DNA of 64,000 bases, from positions 3,534,001 through 3,598,000 of the forward strand of contig NZ_LT906438.1 of assembly GCF_900186955.1 (NCBI RefSeq). The letters are read 5' to 3'. The DNA comes from Bacillus pumilus. GTDB lineage: Bacteria > Bacillota > Bacilli > Bacillales > Bacillaceae. The notes beneath the pieces were generated by a model. It was not told the DNA's origin. It did no database searches and worked only from the letters and a program-made list of their open reading frames with translations. Shown here in pieces: positions 41,326 through 50,237 of this stretch (its first letter is position 1; each line of letters opens with the position of its first letter). The position numbers and the translations under genes were made by a program.

Positions 41326-42282
41326 TTATTCATTATCTAGTTTTCTTTTATAGTTCTTCACATTCTCGAAAGGATCTGTTTTGGAATGCGGAGAAACTGA
41401 TTGGTAACCTAAACGTTTGCGTGCTTGGAGTGCGTATTCAGAATCCTCTCCATGCTTCGCAAAGGATAAATGTGTTGATGAGAATGTCTGCACATCTGCA
41501 GCATCAGGAAGCATCAAGTAGTCATACGTTTTCTTCGTTAACTTTGGTGCTTCTTTTTTCGTTTTGCTTACCCATTTATCATAGTCAGACTGCTTCATCG
41601 CATTGACTTTGAATTTTTGCTGAGCAAAGCCCTCTCCTGTGAAGTTGGCGTTTCTTCCTTCATATGTGCCAACTTGATCAGCTTGAAGATATTGTTCCAT
41701 CTCCATTCCAGCCATCGCATACTTCTCCCCGCCTAGCTGAGGAATCCATAGTGATGCCATTGTATCAGCAGAAGTGATTTTGAATAAAACCGGCTGATCT
41801 TTTGGAATGTTTAAGTAGTTCACTGTCTCAATATTTTCCTCTGGATAGCTAAAGATCCATTTCCAATCAACAGCTGTAGCATAAACGACAAGAGGATCTT
41901 TATGGCTTGTTGCTTGAGGTGCCTCTTCCAAAGAGTAAATTGTTTTTACAGTTGGAACTGAAAGGGCAGCAACGATTAATATTGGGATCACTGTCCAGAT
42001 AACTTCTAGAAGCGTATTCCCGTGTAGTTCTGGATTATAAGAGGCGTTTCCAACGTCCTTACGCTCACGGTATTTTACCAAAATGATGGTAAACAGTACA
42101 AATACCGCACCAACGATAAAGAGCATGAATCCGATGGATAAAAGGATTAAGTCTTTTTGTTGTGCTGCGACAGGTCCTTTAGGATCTAAAACAGCGATAT
42201 TGCTGCAACCTCCTAATAAAAAAACACTCACGAGCATCGCTAATAAAAGCATAGGTTTAATGGCTCTGAACAAGAAGATCAC
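41326..42282 (-). CDS. qoxA: QoxA, quinol oxidase subunit II lipoprotein
   Basis: Membrane-anchored subunit II, ~318 residues. The N-terminus has a lipobox (VFLLGGCSN), then two helices and a cupredoxin domain (VDWKWIFSYPEENIETVNYLNIP, LWIPQLGGEKYAMAGMEM) that lacks the CuA ligands, as expected for a quinol enzyme. I start at GTG (reading MIFLFRA, as in B. subtilis), with TAAGGA 6 bases upstream; the preceding ATG is too close. First gene of qoxABCD. Confidence 0.94.
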   Translation of the reverse strand: MIFLFRAIKPMLLLAMLVSVFLLGGCSNIAVLDPKGPVAAQQKDLILLSIGFMLFIVGAVFVLFTIILVKYRERKDVGNASYNPELHGNTLLEVIWTVIPILIVAALSVPTVKTIYSLEEAPQATSHKDPLVVYATAVDWKWIFSYPEENIETVNYLNIPKDQPVLFKITSADTMASLWIPQLGGEKYAMAGMEMEQYLQADQVGTYEGRNANFTGEGFAQQKFKVNAMKQSDYDKWVSKTKKEAPKLTKKTYDYLMLPDAADVQTFSSTHLSFAKHGEDSEYALQARKRLGYQSVSPHSKTDPFENVKNYKRKLDNE

Positions 42283-42768
42283 CATCCTTCCTTAGATAAT
42301 GTATATATTGCTGAATAATTGTGAAAAGCCATCTGCCTTCGAAAACTTTTCTTCCCTTTGTAATGCTATCAAAATCTGTTAGAGTTAGCTTCCCTTTTTT
42401 CAAAAGTTCATTTATTTTTCAACAGATTTCTATTAAAATGTCATAAATTCGACATAAATTTATATTATTGCACACACAATAAATTTCTAGGATTTTGAAA
42501 AGTTGAGAGTTGAAGGCAAAGGACAAACAATCAAGAACTTTGTCAAATTTAGGTTTACCACAATAAAAAAGTTTGGTCAAATTTCAATTTAACTTAATGA
42601 AATTTTATCTAGGTAAACAATTTCAAAATAGGTATCCCCACATTTAACAAAAACCTTACTCATTTTAACGCAAGTTCACAAGAAAAGAAAGTATCGATCC
42701 TCTGTGTATACGCTGTAAGAATTGGTAATGATGCTGAATTAGTGGAATCTCGCTAAAGACTTCCAACA
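42283..42768. promoter_or_regulatory. qoxA control region with inverted repeats
   Basis: Nearly 490 bases of very AT-rich DNA upstream of qoxA. It contains TTATTG-CACACA-CAATAA (42465-42482), an inverted repeat ATGTC/GACAT (42438-42455), and inside the latter a Spo0A-box core TGTCGAA on the minus strand (42454-42448). No gene seen. Respiratory operons in Bacillus are commonly under ResD, Spo0A or AbrB; which one acts here is not shown. Confidence 0.5.
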
Positions 42769-42790
42769 AAAAACCGGCTCAGCGCCGGCA
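42769..42790 (-). terminator. Terminator of the galKET operon
   Basis: CCGGC and GCCGG pair around GCTGA (with a flanking G/T), followed by six T residues on the minus strand. Confidence 0.82.
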
Positions 42791-42798
42791 CTCTGCAT

Positions 42799-43881
42799 TT
42801 ATTCATCTCTCACTAAGATGTCAGGTCGTCTATAGATCTTCCCTTCATGTTCAATGTCCATGTACGTCCACTTGCCTGTATACGTTAAAAAGCGGTTGCC
42901 CTCTTTTTCTACAACAATCGTATCCTCTGATTTCAGTCCAGGCAATGAAGGGTTCCATGTAAACACTTGATGAAGCTGAATTTCTTCCTTCGATGAGGGA
43001 ACAGCAATGATTTCCCTAGATACAAATCCCGTCTTTCCCCCTTGATGAAGCTTTTTCCAGCTATCAGGGAAGCCCTCTTTTTCGTACTGAGCAATACCTG
43101 CTTTCAGAACATCTCCTAATGTTTCCCCAGGACGTGTGGCGGCATTCATGACCGTGTCAATTCGTGCTAGCCGCTCTTTGTTCTCTTCAAGCTCCTTCGG
43201 AAGCTGACCAAAGTAAACAGACCTTGTAACATTTGCAACGAGCCCGTGCCGCTCCGCGCAGAGAACAACAAGCGCGTGCTTTTGAAGAGCTTTATCTGTT
43301 GGAATCGGGTGACGGTATTGATGGATCCGGTCATCCGTTGCCACAAGCAGGACTTCTATCGTCATCCCTTGCGCAATGGCTCTTTGAGCAACAAGCGAAG
43401 CAATCTCGTGCTCGGTCTGCCCTGGAACGATTTCTTGACAGACACTTTCTACAATGACCGCTGTTTCATGACAGAGCGTTTCATATTGTCTGAGCTGTGA
43501 GGCAGTTAGGATCGAGCGAATATTCGACAAATCCGGTTCGATCCATTCGAATCCATCCATTTGAATGTCCGTCCCAATTCGTTTACCTTTTGTGAGTTCT
43601 TGAATGTATGGGGTCTCATCCTCATACCAATCCATTGTGACCACTTGAAACGGATGATCGACGTACGCCATTTCCTCTTCAATGATCCGCTTTTCTTCCA
43701 TTTGATTCACAATGAGAACGAGGTCGTCTTTTAAGACGAGCAGCTGGCACACGCCCTCTGGCGTATTTAACACAATATGATTCCTTCTTCCGCCTGTCAG
43801 CCAGGAGAAGTTATTTCGCTTTTGAATCAAAACACCCTCAAGCTGCTTTTCTTCCATTAGTTCTCTTACTTGTTCAATCAT
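42799..43881 (-). CDS. M24-fold (creatinase/prolidase-like) protein, metal site degraded
   Basis: A 360-residue protein with a creatinase N-terminal domain (~1-125) and a pita-bread M24 domain (~135-350). The five metal ligands of true M24 peptidases are mostly gone: in VVLCAERHGLVANVTRS the two Asp positions are Cys208 and Asn217, the HGxGH-type motif reads HQGGKTGF, and the first Glu position is Asn310 (TWNPSLPG); only Glu319 (KSEDT) remains. So it is probably not a metallopeptidase; metal-free creatinase shows the fold can do other hydrolysis. It follows galT by 4 bases, so a role in the galactose operon is likely. Confidence 0.72.
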   Translation of the reverse strand: MIEQVRELMEEKQLEGVLIQKRNNFSWLTGGRRNHIVLNTPEGVCQLLVLKDDLVLIVNQMEEKRIIEEEMAYVDHPFQVVTMDWYEDETPYIQELTKGKRIGTDIQMDGFEWIEPDLSNIRSILTASQLRQYETLCHETAVIVESVCQEIVPGQTEHEIASLVAQRAIAQGMTIEVLLVATDDRIHQYRHPIPTDKALQKHALVVLCAERHGLVANVTRSVYFGQLPKELEENKERLARIDTVMNAATRPGETLGDVLKAGIAQYEKEGFPDSWKKLHQGGKTGFVSREIIAVPSSKEEIQLHQVFTWNPSLPGLKSEDTIVVEKEGNRFLTYTGKWTYMDIEHEGKIYRRPDILVRDE

Positions 43882-43885
43882 CTAA

Positions 43886-45406
43886 TCACCTGCCTGTTTG
43901 AAGTGTTTGAATGAAACGGTTAAAAGCTATTTTCCCTTGCTCAGTTCTTTTAAACACACCTGCCTGCGAGAGAATTCGAGAAAAAATAAAGCCAATTTCT
44001 TTTTGTAAAATGGTTTCGGTATTGTTCTCTGTAAAGGAATTCTCTTCAAGCAGCCGCTTCGCCCAAGCCTCGTGCTTCATGATAGCAGGACGGGCTTTGA
44101 TTTCTTCAAGTGGATTTTCGGATAGCAAAACCTCTTTTAATTGGCTTATTTCCTCTGCTAATCTACCAGGAAGCACAGCAAGGCCCATGACTTCAATTAA
44201 TCCGATATTCTCTTTTTTAATATGGTGGACTTCTTCGTGCGGATGGAAAATGCCGTCCGGGTGCTGCTTATTTGTACGGTTATTACGAAGCACTAAATCT
44301 AATTCATAGGCATCCCCGTGGCGCCTCGCAATAGGTGTAATGGTGTTGTGAGGTGTCTCTCCTGTATGAGCGATGACCCCCACCTCTTCATCTGAATACA
44401 GTTTCCACTCATGTAAGATAAAGTCTGCTGCATCTGCGAGCGACTGCCGCTCACTGCTTCGAAGGCGGATCACAGACATCGGCCATTTCACAATACCAGC
44501 TCGCACACCTGGAAAGGCATTGAGAGAAAAGACCTCTTCCATCTCTGCTTTTGCCATCGGAAATTCATGTGCACCGCCCTGAAAATGGTCATGACTTAAT
44601 ATACTGCCACCGACAATCGGAAGGTCGGCGTTCGACCCGATGAAATAGTGCGGGTATATAGATATGAAGGAAAGCAGTCGTTCAAAGGTCTTTTTGGTGA
44701 TGCTCATTGGCTCATGTGTGCCTTTGAACACTATACAGTGCTCGTTGTAATACACATAAGGTGAAAATTGCAGAAACCACGATTCACCTGAGAGTGACAC
44801 AGGAATAATCCGATGATTCTGTCTCGCTGGATGGTTAATCCGTCCCTCGAACCCAACGTTTTCTTTACAAAGGAAACAAAGAGGGTATTGCTTTTGACTG
44901 AGCTTCTTGGCTTCAGCGATGGCTTTGGGGTCCTTTTCCGGCTTCGATAGATTAATGGTGATCTCTAGCACACCATCGTCTGTTCGTGTAAACCACTGTA
45001 CATTTTTGGCGATCCTGCCTGTATGAATGTAGTGTGCATGCTGCTGCATCTCATAGAACCAGCTCGTAGCTGCCTTCGGTCCTCCCTGCTGACGTTTTTC
45101 CTCAAACTTCGCATAGATGACACTTGGAGGTGCCACCAAGCAGCCCATGATTTTCGCATCTAGTAAATCACGATACGTATCCGTCCCCTCAGGAATAAGT
45201 TCTGTTTCTACTGCCCAATCGAGCATCGGCATTAAGATGTCTTCAAGGTCTTCTTCTCCTGAGACTGTTCTTGCTTCCGCTTCATCGAGTCTGAGCACCT
45301 CAAGCAGTCGATTTCTCGTATATTCGATATCTAGTGATGTTATCAGCTCTTTATTCATCCCGTATTGAATCAGCTGTTCCAGCTTTTCAAAAATATCAAT
45401 TGCCAT
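43886..45406 (-). CDS. galT: GalT, UDP-glucose-hexose-1-phosphate uridylyltransferase (Firmicutes type)
   Basis: Leloir pathway enzyme exchanging UMP between UDP-glucose and galactose-1-phosphate. 506 residues, the longer Gram-positive type 2 form: FLCKENVGFEGRINHPARQNHRI, FSPYVYYNEHCIVF, LPIVGGSILSHDHFQGGAHEFP (active-site His-x-His equivalent), and HEEVHHIKKENIGLIEVMGLAVLPGRL. It follows galE by 34 bases in the order K-E-T. Confidence 0.94.
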   Translation of the reverse strand: MAIDIFEKLEQLIQYGMNKELITSLDIEYTRNRLLEVLRLDEAEARTVSGEEDLEDILMPMLDWAVETELIPEGTDTYRDLLDAKIMGCLVAPPSVIYAKFEEKRQQGGPKAATSWFYEMQQHAHYIHTGRIAKNVQWFTRTDDGVLEITINLSKPEKDPKAIAEAKKLSQKQYPLCFLCKENVGFEGRINHPARQNHRIIPVSLSGESWFLQFSPYVYYNEHCIVFKGTHEPMSITKKTFERLLSFISIYPHYFIGSNADLPIVGGSILSHDHFQGGAHEFPMAKAEMEEVFSLNAFPGVRAGIVKWPMSVIRLRSSERQSLADAADFILHEWKLYSDEEVGVIAHTGETPHNTITPIARRHGDAYELDLVLRNNRTNKQHPDGIFHPHEEVHHIKKENIGLIEVMGLAVLPGRLAEEISQLKEVLLSENPLEEIKARPAIMKHEAWAKRLLEENSFTENNTETILQKEIGFIFSRILSQAGVFKRTEQGKIAFNRFIQTLQTGR

Positions 45407-45440
45407 TCCCTCTGTCCCCTCTCTTGCCTGCCTTTACGTT

Positions 45441-46433
45441 TTATTCACTTTGGTAGCCATCTGGATGCTTCTGAAACCATTCCCACGCACTCTGAATGAT
45501 CGTGTGAAGGTCAGCATATTGAGGTGTCCATCCCAATTCTTGCAGTGCTTTTTCAGAAGAAGCAATCAGCTTTGCTGGATCTCCCGCGCGCCTTTTTGCC
45601 ACTTGTGCAGGGATAGCATGCCCCGTGACTTTTCTGACGGCTTCTACGACCTGCTTCACAGAGAACCCTGTTCCATTCCCTAAATTGTAGGTCGCACTGC
45701 CTTTTCCAGCACGCAGCCGGTCAACAGCTAAGATGTGTGCCTCTACTAAATCCATCACATGAATGTAATCTCTAATACACGTGCCATCCTCTGTCTCATA
45801 ATCATCACCGTAAATCATGATTTGATCCCGTTTTCCTAAAGCAACTTGCAGAATAATTGGAACGAGATGCGTCTCAGGCTGATGATCCTCTCCGACAAGT
45901 CCTTCTGTATGGGCACCAGCTACATTAAAGTAGCGAAGTACCACGTATTCTATTCCATACGCTTGCTCAGACCACTTCAGCATTTTTTCAATGGCTAGTT
46001 TCGTTTCTCCATAAGGATTCGTTGGGTTCGTTTCATCCGTTTCATCGATCGGCACCCGCATCGGTTCACCGTATGCAGCAGCAGTGGAAGAAAAGACGAT
46101 GTGTTTCACATCAAATTCATTCATGACTTGTAGTAAAGCAGTTGCTCCGCCGACGTTGTTGTTATAGTACTTAAGCGGGTCTGTTACACTCTCCCCAACA
46201 AGTGAATCTGCCGCAAAGTGCATGACTGCTTCTATTTGATGCCTTTTGAACACCTGTCTTAAAAAGGCGTGATCTCGTAAATCACCCTCCTCTAAGACAG
46301 CTCCTTCCAAAACAGCTTCTTTGTGGCCTGTCTGCAAATTATCCACTACCACTACTCGTTCGCCTTTCGCTAAAAGAGCCGCCACCGCATGACTGCCTAT
46401 GTACCCTGCTCCTCCACAAACTAAAATTGTCAT
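45441..46433 (-). CDS. galE: GalE, UDP-glucose 4-epimerase
   Basis: Interconverts UDP-galactose and UDP-glucose. A 330-residue extended SDR with [15 protein letters not shown] for [25 protein letters not shown] and the catalytic [13 protein letters not shown] (Tyr-x3-Lys near residue 148). The ATG overlaps the galK stop by one base (TGATG); the longer frame that runs back into galK is rejected. Confidence 0.94.
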   Translation of the reverse strand: MTILVCGGAGYIGSHAVAALLAKGERVVVVDNLQTGHKEAVLEGAVLEEGDLRDHAFLRQVFKRHQIEAVMHFAADSLVGESVTDPLKYYNNNVGGATALLQVMNEFDVKHIVFSSTAAAYGEPMRVPIDETDETNPTNPYGETKLAIEKMLKWSEQAYGIEYVVLRYFNVAGAHTEGLVGEDHQPETHLVPIILQVALGKRDQIMIYGDDYETEDGTCIRDYIHVMDLVEAHILAVDRLRAGKGSATYNLGNGTGFSVKQVVEAVRKVTGHAIPAQVAKRRAGDPAKLIASSEKALQELGWTPQYADLHTIIQSAWEWFQKHPDGYQSE

Positions 46434-47611
46434 CACACTTCCCCCTTTGTGAGTTCTCTTGCGCCGCCTCCAATTCCAGCTGTGTAAAAAGAGGCTTGAA
46501 TCCCTGTTTTCTCTTGATATATCGCACCAGTTTCTTCTATAAATGAATCTAGCAGCTCTTCTTTCACGATGCTGATCGTACATCCGCCAAAGCCTGCACC
46601 TGTCATACGGGAGCCAATCGTCCCCGGGTGCCGCCAAGCTGCTTCAGCCAGTGCATCTAGTTCAAGTCCTGTTACTTCATAATCATTCTTTAAAGAATGA
46701 TGAGAAGCCTTCATGAGCCCACCTAGTTCTTCCATTTTATCATCTTTCAGAAAATTTACTGCTTTCATCGTCCGCTCGTTTTCCGTCACGACATGTCTTG
46801 CTCGTTTGCGGCAGACGTCATCTTCAATCAAGTGGGCAACCCTCGCAAATTCATCCGCAGTGAGCTCACATAAGTGGGCAATGTCGATTTCTTTCTGAAG
46901 ATCATTTAAAGCGGATTGACACTCTGCCCGGCGCTCATTGTATTTGGAATCAGCCAGTGTCCGTTTTTTGTTTGTATTGGCGATGACAAGCGCAAGTCCC
47001 TCTTGCCGAAACGGACTATATTCAAAGGCAAGGGTGTCACAATTGAGCAAAATGGCGTGATCTTCTTTTCCAAGGGCAATCGAAAACTGATCCATGATCC
47101 CGCAATTGACACCAATAAATTCATTCTCTGCACGCTGTGAAAGGAGGGCAAGTTGGACATTTGAAACGCTGAATGAATGCCATTCATTGATGAGAACAGC
47201 GGTAACAAGCTCAATGGAGGCAGAGGAAGACAGGCCTGCACCATTTGGAATATTGCCACTGTACACAATGTCAAAGCCTTCTTCTATCTTCATTCCTGCT
47301 TCGATAAACTGTTTGAACACACCCTTCGGATAATTTGCCCAGCCGTCCGATTCTACGTAAGCGATTTCAAAAAGATTGAATTCTTTCACACCATCACGAT
47401 CAAAGTTCAAGGAATACATTCTCACGCGGCCATCTGACCGCTTCGCACAAGCAGCATACGTCCCGAGAGTAAGCGCGCATGGAAATACATGTCCTCCATT
47501 GTAATCTGTATGTTCACCAATCAAGTTCACTCTTCCTGGGGCAAAAAAGTAGCGAAGTTCTTCTCTATCTCCAAATTGCTGGTGAAATGCCGCGCGTAAC
47601 GTATCGATCAT
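46433..47611 (-). CDS. galK: GalK, galactokinase
   Basis: GHMP kinase that phosphorylates galactose at C1, first step of the Leloir pathway. ~392 residues with the galactokinase signature [22 protein letters not shown], the ATP loop [28 protein letters not shown] (catalytic Asp region), and [14 protein letters not shown] near the C-terminus. I favour the second in-frame ATG because AGGGG lies 7 bases before it; the ATG two codons earlier is adjacent to the site. First gene of galKET. Confidence 0.94.
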   Translation of the reverse strand: MIDTLRAAFHQQFGDREELRYFFAPGRVNLIGEHTDYNGGHVFPCALTLGTYAACAKRSDGRVRMYSLNFDRDGVKEFNLFEIAYVESDGWANYPKGVFKQFIEAGMKIEEGFDIVYSGNIPNGAGLSSSASIELVTAVLINEWHSFSVSNVQLALLSQRAENEFIGVNCGIMDQFSIALGKEDHAILLNCDTLAFEYSPFRQEGLALVIANTNKKRTLADSKYNERRAECQSALNDLQKEIDIAHLCELTADEFARVAHLIEDDVCRKRARHVVTENERTMKAVNFLKDDKMEELGGLMKASHHSLKNDYEVTGLELDALAEAAWRHPGTIGSRMTGAGFGGCTISIVKEELLDSFIEETGAIYQEKTGIQASFYTAGIGGGARELTKGEV

Positions 47612-47701
47612 ATCCATTCCCCTTTTCTCTTCTGATACTTTTTATTTTAGTTGTCCCAGCAGCATCAGTTCAATGGTAAAAAAATCGTTAAAAAATACCC
47701 T

Positions 47702-47779
47702 TTTTTTGCTGTGAATGGTACGATGTGATATGAGGTGTAACATGATTCTAAATAGAAAAAGGTTGTTTTTTGCTGTGAA
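47702..47779. repeat. Direct repeats in the galK-araC intergenic region
   Basis: TTTTTTGCTGTGAA occurs twice, at 47702-47715 and 47766-47779, 64 bases apart (about six helical turns). The second copy overlaps the ribosome site of the AraC-type gene. Such direct repeats are typical AraC operators; likely binding sites of the neighbouring regulator for galK activation and autoregulation (inference). Confidence 0.55.
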
Positions 47780-47793
47780 GGAGGGTTTCCAAT

Positions 47794-48639
47794 TTGAAGA
47801 AAGAAGCATTTGCATTTCGTTTTCACCATTCTGGTGTGACATTGCCAGCACAAATCTGGTCTGTTGGCTGGGAAGTTCAATCTTCTTCGTTATATAGCTG
47901 GAATGGCGTGGAGCGGAAGGATCAGGGCAAGTGCATCTTTCAGCTCACACTGTCTGGACATGGCATGATTGAAATCGGAGAGAAACGTTTCAAAGTATTG
48001 CCGGGTCAGGCCTTTCTCGTGAAAAGCCCAAGTGCCTACCAATATTATTTTCCAGAAGACAGTGAGCATTGGGAATTTCTTTATTTAACGCTTTACGGGG
48101 AAGCCTGCGATCTTTGCTTTGACCAATTTATTGACCAAGGAAAGCAGGTCATGCGTTTTCATCCGAATTCCAGACCTATCCGCCTGCTCAAGACCATTTA
48201 TGATGAAGCCAGTGAAAGACGGATTACCAATCCATTTGAGGGGTCTAGCCTTGCTTATCAATTTGTCATGGAACTGTATTCATATTTGCCAAAGCTTGAG
48301 GGACAAATGGAGAAATGGCCCGAGCCTATCGTTCAAGCGGCATTGTTTGCCAGCCATCATTTTCACGAGGAAATTGGCCCGGACGATATGGCAGCTGCGG
48401 CACGTTTATCCAAAAGTCATTTTACGAGGGAATTCAAAAAGGCCACTGGCTTCACACCTATTCACTATCTAACCAATATTCGGTTAGAAAAGGCGGAAAC
48501 GTTACTGAAAACAACAAAATACTCGATTGAAGAAATCGCCATACAGTGCGGCTACAGAAATGCGAATTACTTGAATAAAGTCTTTCGAAAGAAAATCGGC
48601 ATGTCTCCAAAGCAACTGCGGGAAACAAGCGATGCATAA
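47794..48639 (+). CDS. AraC-family regulator of the galactose operon
   Basis: A 281-residue regulator: an N-terminal AraC_binding cupin (LTLSGHGMIEIGEKRFKVLPG, then VKSPSAYQYYFPEDSEHWEFLYL) and a C-terminal double helix-turn-helix (DMAAAARLSKSHFTREFKKATG; YSIEEIAIQCGYRNANYLNKVF). The TTG start has GGAGG 9 bases upstream. Divergent from galK, so it most likely controls galKET in response to a sugar. B. subtilis has no such gene here as far as I recall. Confidence 0.85.
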   Translation: MKKEAFAFRFHHSGVTLPAQIWSVGWEVQSSSLYSWNGVERKDQGKCIFQLTLSGHGMIEIGEKRFKVLPGQAFLVKSPSAYQYYFPEDSEHWEFLYLTLYGEACDLCFDQFIDQGKQVMRFHPNSRPIRLLKTIYDEASERRITNPFEGSSLAYQFVMELYSYLPKLEGQMEKWPEPIVQAALFASHHFHEEIGPDDMAAAARLSKSHFTREFKKATGFTPIHYLTNIRLEKAETLLKTTKYSIEEIAIQCGYRNANYLNKVFRKKIGMSPKQLRETSDA

Positions 48640-48676
48640 TAAAAAGCAGCCGCTTTCACAATTGGCTGCTTCTTTT
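48640..48676. terminator. Bidirectional terminator after the AraC gene
   Basis: AAAAGCAGCC and GGCTGCTTCTTTT form an 8-bp stem with a 12-base loop and T-rich flanks on both strands. Confidence 0.82.
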
Positions 48677-48932
48677 ACGCTTTCGTCAGGTCAACATGAA
48701 TTCTCCCTTGTCTTAAAACAATGGTCATTTGCGTGTCAGGTGTCATTAAGTTTTCCAAAATGTCCGTTGCTGTTTGAAGCGCAATGTCCATTCGGTTGAT
48801 CTTTTCCTTTTCTTGTTCCGAAAACGCTTCTGGATGTGCGGTCATTTCTTTGACTAGCCTCAGCACTTGTTCATGCTGCTTTTCTGTTTGCTGATATATG
48901 ACATCATATAATTCGTCTGGCCTGCTGCTCAT
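48675..48932 (-). CDS. Small soluble hypothetical protein
   Basis: 85 residues, charged and helical in the first two thirds (TEKQHEQVLRLVKEMTAHPE, EKINRMDIALQTATDILENL) and ending in a beta-like segment (MTIVLRQGRIHVDLTKA). AGGTGA lies 6 bases before the ATG. No family recognised. It follows the GtrA-family gene by ~27 bases and may be co-transcribed with it. Confidence 0.62.
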   Translation of the reverse strand: MSSRPDELYDVIYQQTEKQHEQVLRLVKEMTAHPEAFSEQEKEKINRMDIALQTATDILENLMTPDTQMTIVLRQGRIHVDLTKA

Positions 48933-48959
48933 TTCATATCACCTATCTTTTTTCATGTG

Positions 48960-49379
48960 TTAAATCGCATCTTCTTTTGTTTTCTTGAAGACGAACCATT
49001 TACTGGCGACATAATTCACGACCACAATCACAAAGTTGACAAGAATTTTTGCGACAGTTTCATTGAGCGCCATTTGGGTCACAAATAAAATCATCAGCCC
49101 TAGATCTACACCTAGAGACATGAGACGAACACTAAAAAATGAAGAAAGCTCACGCATAAGGCTTTTCGTATCACGGGCCTTTTGCTTGAAGACATACTTC
49201 TTATTGGTGATATAAGCAAAGAGAACAGCAAATACCCATGAAACAACTGTAGCTGTTTTATAATCCATGGAAAACATCTCAACGAATAAGTAGAAGCTGA
49301 CTATGTTGACGATGGTTGTACACACACCCATCACAAGATACATGACAACTTCTTGATACTTTTGAAAAAGGCTATACAT
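48960..49379 (-). CDS. GtrA-family membrane protein
   Basis: A ~139-residue protein with four helices (VMYLVMGVCTTIVNIVSFYLF, ATVVSWVFAVLFAYITNKKYVF, FFSVRLMSLGVDLGLMILFV, ILVNFVIVVVNYVASKWFVF). The NKKYVF and SKWFVFK loop ends are GtrA hallmarks. GtrA proteins are thought to help move lipid-linked sugars across the membrane. Start uncertain: AAGGA lies 12 bases before this ATG, and another ATG four codons earlier is adjacent to it. B. subtilis has an unrelated-name gene (ywcD) nearby; equivalence not verified. Confidence 0.8.
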   Translation of the reverse strand: MYSLFQKYQEVVMYLVMGVCTTIVNIVSFYLFVEMFSMDYKTATVVSWVFAVLFAYITNKKYVFKQKARDTKSLMRELSSFFSVRLMSLGVDLGLMILFVTQMALNETVAKILVNFVIVVVNYVASKWFVFKKTKEDAI

Positions 49380-49659
49380 GTCTTTCTTCATTCCTTCTTG
49401 GTGGTTTCTGTTTCTTTTAGAATACCATCTTGAGAAGAACTTCCCAAACGAACAATATGTACGTCCTGCACAGATGAAATTTGTTCTACTCGATGGCATA
49501 TGTCACCTAATTGGTTTATATAAGCCAAATGTTTTAGGTCTTTTTCATTATTTTAATTTATAATCTTTTAACTGACTTTACAATTGTTTATTATTAGAAG
49601 TAAGAAATCAATATTTATGGGTTTTTTAGTCATTTTTTTAGGAACGTGGTAGGTGATAG

Positions 49660-49709
49660 ATTTTACAAAATAGGTTAAATGTCATCATTTTTCGACAAAA
49701 TCTATTTTG
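49660..49709. promoter_or_regulatory. Spo0A box and palindromes upstream of slrA
   Basis: Minus strand TTTTGTCGAAAAA (49700-49688) is a perfect match to the Spo0A box core TTGTCGAAA. It overlaps a CAAAAT-CT-ATTTTG palindrome (49696-49709), and a second one, ATTTT-AC-AAAAT, lies at 49660-49671. A weak TTGCGC/TACAGT promoter pair follows (49707-49734). The rest of the 49380-49798 gap is AT-rich and empty. Confidence 0.6.
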
Positions 49710-49798
49710 CGCTGTTTTCATCCACACGTACAGTTACTAGACGGTTTGTTCAAGTCATTGGTTGCAGATGAATATGTCTTATTGAACTGGAGGATATT

Positions 49799-49939
49799 AT
49801 GGATACGCAAGTGAAAAGAAGAGTTGACGAAGAGTGGGTTTATTTGATTCAGGAAGCGAAAAAAATTGGACTAGCCATCGAAGAAATACAAGCTTTTTTA
49901 ACATCCAACGGTGATCAGAAGATGATAAACAAACCGTAA
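49799..49939 (+). CDS. slrA: SlrA/SinI-type antirepressor, 46 residues
   Basis: A small gene easily missed: MDTQVKRRVDEEWVYLIQEA then KKIGLAIEEIQAFLTSNG. This is the SinI/SlrA pattern (D-x-E-W-V-x-L-I-x-E-A-K...G-L-x-x-E-E-I-x-x-F-L) by which the antirepressor helix pair binds and disarms SinR, releasing matrix genes and repressing motility. TGGAGG lies 5 bases before the ATG. In B. subtilis slrA lies between the ywcD and ywcB genes next to its repressor gene ywcC; here ywcC is missing. Position favours slrA over sinI. Confidence 0.85.
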   Translation: MDTQVKRRVDEEWVYLIQEAKKIGLAIEEIQAFLTSNGDQKMINKP

Positions 49940-50237
49940 ATCAACGCCGTTATCCTTTGTCTTTCAGACTGCTTTGGCTAAAAGTTCTGACTTGTCAATT
50001 GACCTTTTAAAAATCCTTTCATGACGATACGCTACAGTAGAACACCCCTTCATACCAATCCCTTCCACTCATGGGGTTCTGTCTTTCTATATTAGGAGGA
50101 CAGTCCGTTTCCCGTTCTTTATATGATCCCTTTTTAGCCGCCATTCATAAAAATTGTTCTTCTCTCGTTATAAAACCAAGCTCCCCACCCATATATTAAG
50201 CATGAAAACAATGAGAAAGCAGAAAGGTGGGTAGAGC
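49940..50237. other. Gene-free stretch after slrA
   Basis: About 300 bases without a supported gene. No slrA terminator is obvious. A 42-codon frame beginning MGFCLSILGG near 50072 has no ribosome site. ywcC would be expected hereabouts by comparison with B. subtilis; I find no trace of it. Confidence 0.5.

Noticed and set aside
43911..44309. Long antisense frames inside galT, sacP and other operon genes
   Set aside because: Shadows of strongly coding opposite frames with no ribosome sites or family patterns.
50072..50200. 42-codon frame MGFCLSILGG... after slrA
   Set aside because: No ribosome site before its ATG; the AGGAGG inside it is followed by GTT, not a start codon.
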